The notes under the pieces were generated by a model that searched no databases, was not told the origin of the DNA, and saw only the letters and a list, made by a program, of their open reading frames with translations. This document shows, piece after piece, positions 11,884 to 23,929 of a DNA stretch of 64,000 nt. The position numbers and the translations under genes were made by a program. Positions within the stretch are counted from its first letter, which is position 1, and every line of letters begins with the position of its first letter. This DNA comes from Cornus controversa (Eukaryota > Streptophyta > Magnoliopsida > Cornales > Cornaceae), in assembly GCA_026545225.1 (NCBI GenBank), contig CM048853.1:17176755-17240754 (forward strand), written 5' to 3'.

Positions 11884-12058
11884 GTTTGAGCCGGTGATCG
11901 ATGCATTACCTATTCGAGACTCATTCCTGGATGAGCAATTGTTTGGAATTGGTTTGATGAAAGATAATGGGCAAAGGTTGAAGCATTGTGTGGAAGGATG
12001 TGTGCCAAAAAGAGACGTAGAGTCCGTTGACTTGACGAATCCCGTCTATCCAACTTAA
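11857..12058 (+). pseudogene. pol tail: RNase H/integrase junction with integrase core deleted
   Basis: After the shift near 11855 the frame reads [23 protein letters not shown], then directly NGQRLKHCVEG and a short tail to a TAA at 12056. The first part is the normal linker after RNase H. The second looks like the C-terminal end of an Athila integrase region. The zinc finger (HHCC) and the DDE core that normally sit between are absent. The junction keeps the reading frame. Integration by this copy in its present form is not possible without help in trans. Confidence 0.72.
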
Positions 12059-12947
12059 TCCCTTCGGAGAGTTGATCATCCCCTATGGACATTTAATTGT
12101 AGGTTTTGTATGTATTTCTATACTTTATTTGTTTTAGTTTTCTTTGATTTTAATTTTTAGTTTTAGTTTCTTAAGTTTTCTTTCAATTCTAGTTGCGTTT
12201 TAATATTTTTTCTTTGAGTTTTTGATGTATAAGTTGCTTCCGGAGGATGCCAAGAGGTGTACCAAGGTATTTGGACTCAAGACGGGTGAAAAATCGTGCT
12301 CTTGGTCGACCTTGGGTGATGGAGACTCAAAAATATCAAGTCTCGGTCGAACTTGGGCGATGGAGGGTCCAGTAGGCTACCAGAAGGGGGATTGATCACC
12401 CCAGAGGAGGGGGATCGATCGACCCATGATTTTCCAAGAGAACACCCACCAGCAGGTGGGCGATCGATCGCCCACCCTAGGGGGGATCGATCGCCCAAGC
12501 CCATGGGTGGGCTGGCCGAAAGTTTATGCTATAAATGGACTCCTTATCCTCCTATGTTGCTACTACTTGCATCCTAGACCTTTTTGAGCTCCAATTCAAG
12601 TCCTACTTCAACCGGAAAATTAATTTCTTCAATTGGTGAGTATTAAACAAGAATTCAACATTGATTATCATCATCATCAACATCAAAACCGGATCAAGAA
12701 TCACTAGTTCTCAAAAGAAGCTCTCACTTTTTCAAGTTCAACATCAAAGTAAGTGAAGTTTTTCTTTGGTGAAATTGTGCAATTCTTTTTGAAGGCTTTT
12801 GAAGACCAAGTTTGGGGGATCAATTTGGTGTAATTACTTGTTCGATTTGGGTGGAAAAATTACTGAAAAGAGGAGGTTGAAGGTTACAAGTTAATTGTGC
12901 ACGCCAAGTGTTCGATTTAATTCCTCAACAACACTTTTTCTACTTCT
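12059..12947 (+). other. Non-coding spacer between pol and post-pol ORF in ATH-1
   Basis: T-rich from 12110 to 12230. Near 12275-12410 two partial repeats occur (ctcttggtcgaccttgggtg and ctcggtcgaacttgggcga types). A GC-rich palindrome cluster lies at 12387-12500. An AT-rich leader ends at the ATG at 12948. No ORF with codon structure is seen. Confidence 0.6.
12387..12500. repeat. GATCGATC palindrome cluster, one perfect 22 bp palindrome
   Basis: 12455-12476 is a perfect palindrome with 10-base arms GGTGGGCGAT around central CG. Related imperfect copies are at 12387-12402, 12409-12425 and 12481-12496. CCCACC-agca-GGTGGG at 12445-12460 overlaps it. Confidence 0.9.
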
Positions 12948-14171
12948 ATGGCACCAAAGAGAGCAAGTCACCAAGGTGCTTCAAGTTCACGTAATCCTCG
13001 CCGAGCGAGGCATGACCCGACCATAGGTTCTTCACGATCTCGCCGAGACGGTATTCAAGAGAGATGGCATCCAAGGGCATTGAACTTTGAAACTACGTTT
13101 GACATAGCCGAACTTTATGGTATGTTTCCCGAGACACGATGGGAAATTTCTAACATCCTTCGTCGTCGGTTGGCATCCATTTTTGTTCCACTCTCGACTA
13201 CTATTTACCCGAGGCTTGTCAAGGTATTTTATCAGAACTTAATGCCGACACCTGATGAGCGGGATGTGCTTACTTCTTCAGTACATGGAACAATAGTTCG
13301 AGTGGACATGTCATCCATTGCCATTGCCATGGGTTGTCCTCATGAGTGCCCAGATGATTTATCTCATATCTATACTCCTCTACCCGATGATTTGTCAGTG
13401 GGTAATTTGGTTGCACGTTTGTGTGCTAATCAGTTTTTCGGGCCGAAAAGGAATGCAGCTTCAAAGTCTTCAATGCCAAATCATTTATGGTTCCTTGACG
13501 TTGTTCTACTCAAGAATGTATGTCCAATTGGACATAAGATCGAGAGACGTCAAGAGTTCCTCAGAGCCTTATATGCTATACATTTTGGGCATTGGCTGTC
13601 ATTCCCACAGATTATTTGGGGCCAGATGGAGAAGTTTTATTCCAAGGTTGTGGCCAAGGCACCAGACAGTGCAAGTGACTGGGAGTTTCCATTCCCTACT
13701 ATTATTCATCAGTTACTTGTGGCATAGGGGTATGCAGTCCATGAGGACGAGCTTGCCTTTTCACGTGATCTTCATTATGACACGCATGACTGAAATTTTA
13801 GCCGATCTCATATGCACCAGAGAGTCATAGCGGCGCCTGGTGAGGTATCTCAGTTGGCCTAGGGAGGAGAGCATATAGATATACCACCACTGGTGGAAGA
13901 TCCTGAGGAGATGGGAGCAGAGGAAGAGGAGGTCCATGCACAAGCTGGTGGCCATGATTATCAGTATTTAGAGGGACAGATTGCTTGATTGATAGCCCAG
14001 TTTGGCACCCTACGGACAGAGCTATCCACACAGTTTGGAGCAATGAGGATTGAGATGGCGGATCACTTTCGTGACACTCGCCAAGAGCAACTAGAGATAA
14101 GGAGGATGATGCGTGCACTGATGCGCCAAGCAAACTTGGATCCAGATGCTCAGTCACCACCACACCCTTGA
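12948..14171 (+). pseudogene. Athila post-pol ORF (env-like position), broken
   Basis: A clear ATG at 12948 opens 259 codons starting MAPKRASHQGASSSRNPRR. A basic, Ser/Arg-rich N-terminus of about 45 residues is followed by a globular region (WEISNILRRRLASIF, CPHECPDDLSHIYTPLP, GHKIERRQEFLRALYAIHFG). After a TAG at 13725 the same frame continues through three more stops to a TGA at 14169. It includes an acidic stretch and a C-terminal QFGAMRIEMADHFRDTRQEQ coiled segment. This matches the plant retrotransposon/transposon-associated ORF found downstream of pol in Athila-like elements. No signal peptide or membrane helix is visible in the intact part, so the env-like label is positional only. 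Function unknown. Confidence 0.72.
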
Positions 14172-15794
14172 TAGGAGGGTAACCATCTTTTGTATTTTAT
14201 TTTATTTTTAGTTTTTATTTTATTTTTATTTTTATTTTTCTTTTTGTAGTTAGATTTTTATTGTTAAAAAAAAATGAAAAAAACTTTTTTTTTAGGATTT
14301 TTCTCTTTCATATTTATTTTTACCCATACTATTTCACTTGATCTGTGGGGTATAGTGGTTTTTTTTTACAGGTTTTAACATCCAAGTTTGGGGGTGTGCT
14401 TGCATTGCCTTCTTACAACTTGGTGTGCTCTATTTTCTTGCCACTACTCCTTGGTCCTGGTAACATCGTTCTTACTCTTCTATATGCTTTAATTGGGTGT
14501 ACATAAAGGATAATGTACAGTTTAAGTTTGGGGGTGAGGCGATGCCTATTTGTGTGCTTTATGGCAATATGGGGGAATTTGTGTGAAATTCTTTTTGTAT
14601 TAGGATTTTATTTTATTTTATTTTCTTAGTTTGTTTATTTTATTCTATTTTGGTTTGTTTTTAGATAGAATGTTTTGACATTATTCAAGGGATTAATACC
14701 TTATGTAGGTGCATAACTTGCAATTTTTTAGTATGTTTTAGATTTTTGAAAACTATGGTTTGAATTAAGTGGTTTTAATCAGGGTTTGCAATAACACGTT
14801 TTGGAGTGATTAATTTTAGTTTCCTTACATGCACAAACACACTAGCATAATCTTGTGGGGTATATACTTTGGTTTTGAGTTATTGAGTTACATATGCTTG
14901 ATATTAATTAGTATCTCTTGAGAATGAGTACCAATGATGTGTTTACTTGACTTCAAAAGAAAGGAAAAAAGAAAAAAAAAGAAAGAAGAATATGTTGAAA
15001 GCAAATCAATTTGATCCTTTTCATAAGTAACCGAGCCTCTATGCCTTAGGAAGCACGGAGTGTTCGCGTCAAAAGTGAAAGGGTGAGAAAAGATGACCAT
15101 TGGTTGTCTTGATTTGTAGCTTGATTGATTCGAGTAATTAGGTCTTCAGGGTATCTTAAAGCCTAGTGCCCTAAAGCCATTTGGTTTGGGAGTCACTAAC
15201 TGAAAGCTTGCTACATGGATCTTTCAGAAAGCTTAATAAATCAAGACATTGCACAACCAATAAAGCAATGAAAAAAATATGAAAGAAAAAAATCATGTAT
15301 TCATGTTTGGAAGTATGATTTCAATAAAGGGAGCTAGTGAGTTGAAAGGGTATGTGCCTTAATATATTCAAAGCTTGGTTATGCTACATGAGATGATTGC
15401 TAGTTCACTTTACACGAGGAGACTAGAGTTGATTATTTTGAGATATGTTGATGTGAATTATGCATGGGGACCATTGATTTGAATTATGAAATTTGAAAAT
15501 TTGAAATTATTCTTGAATGCAAGTTTGTAACTATATATTGTAATTTTCTTCTTGAATTAATGATTGAAACAGAATTTTGAATGTTTGTGGGTAACCTTTC
15601 TGGAAACCCTCACGAGACTATACTCTTCCACTAGGGGGAACCTAGGGGTTTAAAGGCTTGTTGCATATGCTAAATGCAATCGTTTCTCCCACAAAAGTGG
15701 AGTTGGGTAGTTTAGTTAGTATTTAGTAGTTTCTTTGTTTTAGTTTTGTTTTATTCTATTGCTAAGGGACTAGCAATTTGTAAGTTTGGAGCTG
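14172..15794 (+). other. 3' non-coding region of ATH-1
   Basis: T-rich, no ORF with support. The phrase AAGTTTGGGGGTG occurs at about 14384 and 14525, and a shorter relative (GTAAGTTTGGAGCTG) sits immediately before the 3' LTR as the likely polypurine tract at 15780-15794. Homologous phrases are found reversed in ATH-H at 17390 and 17525. Confidence 0.65.
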
Positions 15795-17308
15795 TGATAG
15801 GCGTTGAATGTTACGCATTCTAGCCTCTTAACTTATGTATTTTATTCTCTTAGTGATATATTATTTTGTTATTTTACTTCGTTTTAGTGTTTTCTGTATT
15901 TTCAGGGCCTTAATGATTATTTCAGTTAAAACCAAGCTTTTGGGCTTTTAAAGAAGACATCCAAGATGGTTAGATGAAGCCTACATCAAAAAGGAATCAT
16001 TCAACCACTTATTTTAACTCAAATCAGCCCAAGAAAGAGGTCCAAGAGAATTACAGCTGCTTAAGAAGGTTTCGGGCCTGAAGCCCAAATTTGTGCATAA
16101 TACAGTCTTAATCCCATTTTGAAAAATGTACTAGAAGTCTTATTTCCGAGCCTCAAATTGACATTATTTTCATGAAGGGTTGAACGAAATTTGATTCTGC
16201 ACACTTTTGTATTTCACAAAAATTCCGTAAATCAGACTTCTAGTGGGTCAAAAGTTGGGCCAAAGTCAGCAGGAAAAACCCACCTAATTAGTGCTGCGGG
16301 AAACCCTAATTTATTCCTAATTGGAATAGGACTTTAGTGTATTCTCTTGGGAAATAAAGTGAAGACTTAGAGGTTGAGGAGAGAACAAGGAGATTAACAG
16401 AGAGATTGGAGAGTCTAAGAGGGCTGGGAAGAGAACAGAAACATATTTGTAAAGCCATTGGAGAACGAAGTCATACGCATAATTCATAAAGATGATGTAT
16501 TCTTCCTCAACAGTTGAAGCTTCTTCTTCTACCATGAGCGGCTAGTTCATCCACTAGGGTTTTGATGTAACCCTAACAAAGCATCAATGGTTTGATTGTT
16601 TTAATTATTGGGGACCTTTATATACATGCATAGATTGTGTAATTTAGAGGATTCTTATTATAGAATTGAGCAATAAAAGTCTTGTAAATTTAGTTTCAAT
16701 GATTTCTTATCTTGTCTTAGATATTTAGTTGTTGTTATTGAACTCAATCTCTCTTGTTTTCTATGATCATGAGAGAGATTATTACACAATGGTAATCACT
16801 GAATATATTGTCAAGAGCTTTGATGGATTATGCCTAGAGTAGATGAACCATACTGCACCCTAGATTAGAGTAGTTAGGCAAATGGCCCATGCCAATCGAA
16901 GATAGTCCATGGCTTAGCCTTAATCATATGTTATCTTCTTAACGGATGAAGGTGAGCTTGTAGCCACCGACACCACTTATGCATGATGTAATTCCCCTAT
17001 AGTTGATTCAATTGACCATTGATTGTGGAGTTAGTGGTGAAGTCAAGCACCCTAGATTTCTCTCATATTATCTTCACTATCTTGTTTACTTTGATTTATT
17101 TTATTTTATCTTTTTATTTAGTTTAAAAATCAGAATTCTTTTCTTATAAATTTAATTAGAATTAATTCCGTATTCCAACTCATCAGACCATAATCTCTGA
17201 GGTACGATACCCTTTTCGATAACCCTATTCTGTAATGAATTCGTTCTATTGCAAAGTGTGGAAAATTTTAATTGATATACTTTTTGAGTCACACTCACAC
17301 ACGAATCA
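15795..17308 (+). mobile_element. 3' LTR of ATH-1
   Basis: 1514 bp, TGATAGG..GAATCA, uninterrupted. It is the reference used to rejoin the split 5' LTR and to recognise the solo LTR of the same family at 36242-37755. Confidence 0.93.
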
Positions 17309-18135
17309 CATTCCTAAAAATCAATAAAAAGTTTCCTAAAATATGCCACTACTTCGCATTCATATTTAAAACACATGAAATGTATCGTCTTACCCCCAAA
17401 CTTGAATTGTACAGTGTCCCGAATGTACATTGAAGAGAAACATACATGAGAGTCAGAACGATATTACCATGAGTAGTGGAGTGGAAAGATACAAACCAAT
17501 AGCTCGAAGTGAACGATGGTGTTCCCCCCCAAACATGGATGCAACAACTAAGTGGGTAGAATTGTCAAAATTTGGCAAAGCATTCACATGAATAAGGGTT
17601 AGCCATCCCCCCACACTTGGATGCAATAACCTATCATGAAAAACACAACTACACACCATGCATATTAAAAGGAAAAAAAAAATAAATAAATGCAAAAAAA
17701 TAAAAATAAAAACCACAATTAAAGAGATAAAAACTAACAATGACACACCAAAATTGAAACCAAAGGTACCCAATGGCTCCAAAAATACTCCTAACACTCA
17801 AAACTTATAAAAATAGAATTACAAACTCTATTCTAATTAATGCAAAATATTAATCACAAAACTAAAACAAAAGCAAAAAATATTAAAAATGAATAAATAA
17901 AATAAAAATGAAAACACACTCTCTAACTACCCTATACCACGTCTCTTTAGGAGATTTAACAGTGTCCCCCCTATTTTGTCCTCACTTTCATGTGCCGAAA
18001 TCCAAACAATTTTTAAGCACCGCTTATCTATATCAATGTGAGGTTTTAAGAAAAATAAATCAATCGAATAAAATTCGACCAATTCAGGAAAATATAACCC
18101 TTTAACTTGTTTTTAACTAATTTTCTCATTCATAT
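17309..18135 (-). mobile_element. ATH-H internal 3' region, second half
   Basis: Non-coding. It continues the segment broken at 1948. On the minus strand it carries several AAGTTTGGGGG-like phrases, the hallmark also seen in the ATH-1 tail. No reading frame with coding character was seen. Confidence 0.65.
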
Positions 18136-18831
18136 CTAATTTGTCACTACTAAAGTCAAAAAAACAAAGGTAAAAGGTGGACTGTCATTAGAACTGAAGT
18201 GATCAGACTTAAGTTCTTCATATAAAGTTTTGGAGTCCGGTATGAGTAATGGTTTCGCAAAGGGGCCATGGTCTAACTCAATTGGTTGTATGAGTTCAAT
18301 ATTGGTCATAGGCTGACTTGGAAGTTCCTCTTGATCTTCACAATTCAAAGCATTGGTTATTTTCTCGATTTGAACTTCCAACCTAGCTATGGATTGCGAA
18401 TGTGAATTTAACAATGTAGTTTGTTCCTCAACGTTGCCAATTCGTTCCTCAAGTTTACCAAGGGCGGCCAAAAAATTTTCCTCAAATCCTAGAGAATAAG
18501 TATGGGAAAATGGATCATCCCCCGGTATAGAAAAATTTGTATGTGTGTGTTCTTGATAAAAATTATAATATTGTTCCGCAGTAGGACAATTTATCACATG
18601 ATGAAAAGGACTAAAGCAACATGCACATTACTTATATGGTATGGACGAGTGAGTAGGAGTAGGAGCAGGACTAAAAGCCCTAAATTGGTCCAATCTCCAT
18701 GATAATGCATCCAATTTCTTGGACACATCCATTGAATATTCACTCAAATCTTTCATATATGCAAAATTATTAATATCACAACCAAATTAATCTAAACATG
18801 CTTCCAAAGAGTCTTCAAACTCAACCAACAT
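18136..18831 (-). pseudogene. Short gag-like ORF of ATH-H with zinc knuckle
   Basis: On the minus strand an ATG at 18831 opens a 231-codon frame ending at 18136, with two in-frame stops in the first third. The N-terminal part is a likely amphipathic segment (KDLSEYSMDVSKKLDALSW). It is followed by a CCHC knuckle encoded at 18586-18627 (C-X2-C-X4-H-X4-C) and a heptad region LNSHSQSIARLEVQIEKI that parallels the ATH-1 gag coil. The large gag capsid core is absent, and no pol follows. The whole internal region of ATH-H is only about 2.9 kb, so ATH-H is a deletion derivative or non-autonomous relative of Athila. The order knuckle then coil is the same as in ATH-1. Confidence 0.7.
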
Positions 18832-19103
18832 GTTTTCATTTTTTTTTTTCAAAATTAAAATAAACTAACAATCCTAAACAAAAGTGTATGAATTAGAATA
18901 CAAAAACTCACAACATGTCCTGAAATTTTAACTTCTTTCCATTTGTGTAGAAGCTCTTGTATCTATATTCAAACACACAGAACACCTAAAATAAATTAAA
19001 AACAGAATACATACAGGTTCAAAATTTTAATTAAACTAGACTTAATCTTTAAACTTAACAACACAATCATAACCACAGTCCCCGACAATGGCACCATTTT
19101 GTT
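18832..19103 (-). other. ATH-H leader with primer binding site
   Basis: AT-rich leader between LTR and ORF. The primer site reads TGGTGCCATTGTCGGGGACT on the minus strand (19096 down to 19077), the same kind as in ATH-1. Confidence 0.7.
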
Positions 19104-19496
19104 TGTTGTGCAAAACGCAATAAAATATTATGTAATAATATCGTTGTTTTACACTTCTACAAAAGAGAATTTATAAAAACCTTCAAATACTCGACTAAAA
19201 CTAGTAAAGTAGTGAGTAGGGGTCGAACTCACAGATACTACGTTGGTTTTGTTGTTAAGCTATCAAGACCTTATCTAATTTAATTCAAAGGGAATTTATT
19301 TTGTTTTTAAATTAAAGTGTTTTAATTAAATGACATAAATAAATGATAGATACTGGAGGGAGAGAGTCCTGAGAATTGACTTCGCCACTAACCTTCTGAC
19401 AATGACAAATGTATTAATTTGGGACGTCTAATTGATGCATTCAAAAAAGAATAACTAAAAGCCCAATTCAGTTCTATCAAGAGAGTTCCTTCACAT
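19104..19496 (-). mobile_element. 5' LTR remnant of ATH-H (3' part only)
   Basis: The minus strand ends TTGCACAACA just before the primer site. Phrases such as GTTAGTGGCGAAGTCAA (minus) match GTTAGTGGTGAAGTCAA in the ATH-1 LTR. It is broken at about 19496, where chromovirus LTR sequence starts. The upstream part was not found after 25423. Confidence 0.65.
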
Positions 19497-19911
19497 TTGC
19501 AAGCAATGCATATATATATAAGAATGCATTAACACATATCATGCCTCACAATTTGAAATGAAAGTATTATCACACACTTGTTTCTCTCTCGGACTCAACC
19601 CGGTACCCTAGCATGATTATTGACCAACCATGCGACTTGGGACATTTCCCACACAAATTTTGAAATTTACATCATCAAGAACAATGATCCTACTAGGTAA
19701 TAAAACTGTTTCAGTACGTACCACTAAGAACATCAGTCCTACCAGGTGATGAGATCATTTCAATATGCACCACCGAGAACATTGGTCCTACCAGGTGATG
19801 AGATAATTTTTGGAATGCACCACTAAGAACATTGGTCCTACAAAGTGACAAGATATTTTTGGAATGCACCACCGAGAACATCGATCCTACCAAGTGATGA
19901 GACCCTTTCAA

Positions 19912-22683
19912 TGTCACGCCCCGATTTTTGACACCCGGTTAGGAGCGAAGGAAACGGGGGTGAATCCGTAATTTCACCTCAAGTTCCCACACCATAATCT
20001 CATTATAATCATTTCTATTACAGAAGCATTCTATATGCACACCCTTCAAGTGGCATTAGATCATCAAAGGCCCTTGCAAATGATTTTCATTGGTTCCATA
20101 CATATAAACCACTAAGTTCTGGACCTCAAATTTTTACATAGATGGAATTTGATTATGAAACCTACACCATTTGATAGAGCTTTTAAAAATACTCAATTTC
20201 AAAAAAAACCACGTTCAATTCCAATTTAAAACGAAGAAATTGCATCGAAACGAAGTCTGGACAATTTTTGAACCTTGATGTGAATAGTAATCTCGATCAA
20301 TCGAGATTGGATCTCGATCAATCGAGATTCATCTCGATTAATTGAGATTTTGACCCCATTAATTGAACAAAACACCCCCTCGGTACTTTGGACCTGAATT
20401 ATTTCGATTAATCGAAATTAAGCTTGAAAATTCATAAAATCTCGCAACCATTTCGATCAATCGAGATGGGCATCTCGATTAATCAAAATGGGCATTTCGA
20501 TTAATCGAAATGCACTGCCCAGAAATTCCCAAACACCTATACAAGATCAAATTGAACCCAAATCTCAACCAAACCACCTTAGATCATTCATATCTCATAT
20601 AAATCATCTATCATTGATGTAGAATCATACTCACACATCAACCTATACATTTGAATCTCAAATCTTGCATAATCATAGAAAACTCATCCTAAGTTCTCAA
20701 TGCACATAAAATTCAAGTGAACCAAACCATCCTCATTTTTTCAAATGTGATCTTCAGTAACCCAACCATGCAATCTAACTTATACATTGAGATCCTATCA
20801 CCATGATTCCACATAAATCCATAACTCTAAACCTTCATATCCACGAAATTAAGATACAAGAGACAAAAGAATACATTCATCCATTTAAATTCCAGATCCA
20901 TACATAATCCATGGAACCATACATATAAAAATTCAAATGGCCCTTTTTGCATGCATTCAACAAGTCTCAAATAAAGGAAGCCATTATACATACATTTCAT
21001 CAAAAAAATCACTTTCCTACAAGTGTGGCACTTACATTTGGATTTCACATACATAAGAAGGTACAAATGTAAAGGCAACACCACAACCATTGTCTACATG
21101 CCACAAGCCGGCATGGACATTTATCTACCTCTCAAAAGAGCAAAAGTCCAAAAATAAGCTCAACATATCCATAGAGCTAATCATACTTCGTCTTCCATTG
21201 GCGCCTTATCTGAAAAAGTTTATATAAATGGGGGGTGAGCAACACTGCGGCTCAGTAGGAATGATCCACCCAACCCCACTCTAACTCAGGCGGCCATGCA
21301 TGGATGCATATGAAATCTCTACATGTCTACATGACAAGTATACTGCTTTTAACCCATAAACAAACACATTTTTCAAATCATGCGTGATGTTTCACATCTC
21401 AATGCATTTACATATATATATATATATATATCCAATTGAGTAGGCCACAATATATACATATATAACTCACGCCACTTAAATTCAAAAATCAATTCAACTG
21501 AGGACTTCGCTTATCACAATCCGTAGTAAGGGTCACGTTGGGACCACATACTCTGCTCATGCTTTTCAGGCTACTAACCTGACGGAAGTGACACCCGCTT
21601 AGCCAAGTTTTGGGTCTTGCACCATAGAGTTCAATACCCTTATTAATTCTCACACATGCCCCAAAAACCTCGTTTTTCATATAATGTACACTTATCAAAT
21701 AAATGCACAAAATCCACACAATGCAATGCTTTTATCAAAACAATGCACTTTTCTTCCTCATCTCAAGCTTGTCACAATGTCAACACACTCATACCATGAA
21801 AATCATCATGCTTATGCATTTCACAAGAAAAAATCATATCCTTCATGCATAAGTCTATAAAACTCACATTTTTCATATTTTTATTTGCACATACACAACA
21901 CATATAAGTTCTAACCAACATGCTAGACATTTATATATGCACAATCACATTGGTATACATATATACACATATACATAATCCTAAACTCAAGAAATCCCAA
22001 TCTATCTTTCATGTCACAAGTATGTGACCTATAGAATCAAAGTAAAGATGAGTCTAGCACCCCGACCTCAAATTCCCAAGCTTTGAATCCAACTTTGAGA
22101 AATTCCACCTTTCTCAAATTCATGAAACGGAGACTTTGATCAGTTCAAATCGATGCCCTTGATGTCCCCTACACTTTTTCCTTCTCAAGATCTTCCAAAT
22201 CACACTTTAAGGCCCTCGAACTCTAGAGAGAAGGGAGAGAGATGAAGTGGGATACGTAGAGAGAGAGAGAAAGATCTGTAAAATGAAATGTCTCAGACCC
22301 TTTTTGATATTTATCTCAACCCTAGGGGCGCAAAATGATCATTTTACCCCCGGCCACTTAATGTACCTTCCCGAGCTCGGAATTAATTCCCGAAAACTCC
22401 GTTGGACTCAAAATCACTTCCTTAACACTCTAAATATTTCGTTTAATCCATAGTCAAAAATAAAATTTCTCAGATTTTTCGGACCCACTTAAACTCATCC
22501 CGGGACCCCGTTGACCAAAAAGTCAAACTTCTTCAAAAGTCCCCAAAACTTCCCAAAACCATATTCCAACCTTCTAAACACATTCCCCGCATTCAAAACA
22601 TGTTAAATATTATTTAAAATATGCTTAAAGTAATAAATGATAAAATTTTAAAAAACCGGCCAAAATTGGGCACGGTCTCTACA
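19912..22683 (-). mobile_element. Solo LTR B1 (LTR family B)
   Basis: On the plus strand it reads TGTCACGCCCC..GGTCTCTACA, that is TGTAGAGACC..GGGGCGTGACA on minus. The target duplication TTCAA is perfect (19907-19911, 22684-22688). 2772 bp, no PBS, polypurine tract or ORF. The 3' third on minus holds a palindrome cluster (20289-20520). Its end sequences match B3, and the family is tied to Tekay-like pol by the arrangement at 23882-24258. Confidence 0.92.
20289..20520. repeat. CGAT-NN-ATCG palindromes in B1
   Basis: 20289-20308 is AATCTCGAT-ca-ATCGAGATT (9-base arms). Two more of the TCTCGAT type follow, and then an ATTTCGAT-ta-ATCGAAAT type at 20495-20512. Two arm sequences therefore coexist within one LTR. 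Confidence 0.9.
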
Positions 22684-23882
22684 TTCAAGATTTTCACCGA
22701 GAACTCCTACCCCAAGGTGGTTACACCACTTTCCCCCGTTTCCTCACAATGGACACATACATGCATTTCAATCATATATAGATGCATTTAAAATTTATGC
22801 TTCACAATACATACGCTAGTTATAGAGGAAGGTAGCATGCATTTCATATCCATCAATCCACACATATAATCATCTATATGTGACAACCCTAGCATAAGTT
22901 ACATGTGCTCACAAAATCCATATAAGCACATATTTGTCATGCTTCATCAATGCATATATTTTCTATATAAAGAAGGCATGTATTTTAACTCACACAATAT
23001 CATATAACACAAATATGCTCATTTAACACATTTTCACAAAGGTGTACTAAACCCTAGCATATAAGTGTACATGTCAAATTCTCTCACTCATTTACCCTTC
23101 TTATCATGCATAACACCATATACATTTCCATTGCACATAAGAGACTATAGAGAGATAGAAAACACTCACATCCCACCCCTATTACCACTCTAAAACATGT
23201 AATACACAACCCTAGTTCTCACTGCTTCACCCGAAACCCAAGAATCGACATATAAATGAAGAGTAGAACCCTTACCTCAAAAATGGAGGCCTTCCAATCA
23301 CTTCTCAAAATCAAAAAAATGTCAATCTTACTAAACTACAACTTTGATCGGTTCAAAAGAATGCCCTAGCTGTCCTCTACATATCTCCCTTCTTTGGCGA
23401 GTCTTGAATCCAAGCCGAATGGGTCCGAAATGTAAAGAGAATGGAGAGCTATGTAAATGGAGACTTTTAGAGAGAGAAAGAGGCATGAGATATGGCTGAA
23501 ATATCTCTACCACTAATATATAAAATATCTAGGACGTGTGAAAAGACTGAAACGCCCCTAGGCCACATAACGTACCTTCCCAGACTCCATTTTTGATTTT
23601 AAAAACTCCTGCGGCTTCAAAATCACTTCCTCTACTTTCTAAATATTTCATCTAAGCCATTCCCAAAAATAAATAATTTCAAAAAAAATTCAGATTCTCA
23701 GGCCCTGGTTTGACCAAAAAGTCAAACTTCTCCAAATCTTACAAAAATTTTTCAAAACTTTTAAAACACTTTCCAAACATGTTCCCCACACTCAAAACAT
23801 GTTAAACACCACTCAAAACGCATTTATGGCAATTATAATGTGAAAAATGTAGAACTAGCCAAATTTGGTCATGGTCTTTGCA

Positions 23883-23897
23883 ACCTCCCCTCCTTAA
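23883..23897 (-). other. Polypurine tract of the chromovirus
   Basis: AAGGAGGGGAGGT on the minus strand, immediately upstream of the LTR start at 23882. The same kind of tract (AAGGTGGGGAGG) precedes B4 at 54454-54465. Confidence 0.8.
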
Positions 23898-23929
23898 AGG
23901 AATTTCATCCTTGAAATTTGAAACATACC

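Larger units (their letters stand above)
1949..17308 (+). mobile_element. Complete Athila-type Ty3/gypsy element ATH-1
   Basis: The ends are LTRs that begin TGATAGGCGTTGAAT and finish CACACGAATCA. The flanks are a perfect 5 bp target duplication, CATTC at 1944-1948 and 17309-17313, so this is a genuine insertion into ATH-H. Order: 5' LTR (split by A1), primer site, gag, protease, RT, RNase H, integrase tail only, a post-pol ORF, long non-coding tail, 3' LTR. The two LTRs show scattered substitutions and all ORFs carry stops or frameshifts, so the copy is old and dead. Loss of the integrase core would have made it dependent on other copies even before that. Confidence 0.92.
19497..23882 (-). 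mobile_element. Tekay-like chromovirus 3' LTR (−), split by B1
   Basis: The LTR starts on minus at 23882 with TGCAAAGACC, directly after the polypurine tract. It runs down to 22684 and resumes at 19911 down to about 19497, where it is truncated. The expected ..GGGCGTGACA end is missing. Subrepeats at 19725-19905 carry a CACC/GGTG-flanked centre (gaacattggtcctac), seen four to five times. The gap between 19911 and 22684 is solo LTR B1. Confidence 0.75.

Noticed and set aside
12353..12577. 74-codon ORF and its antisense partner over the palindrome cluster
   Set aside because: Translation of GGGGATCGATCG repeats. No coding character.
12948..14171. Calling the post-pol ORF an envelope protein
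   Set aside because: No signal peptide or membrane helix is visible in the readable part, so only position suggests env.
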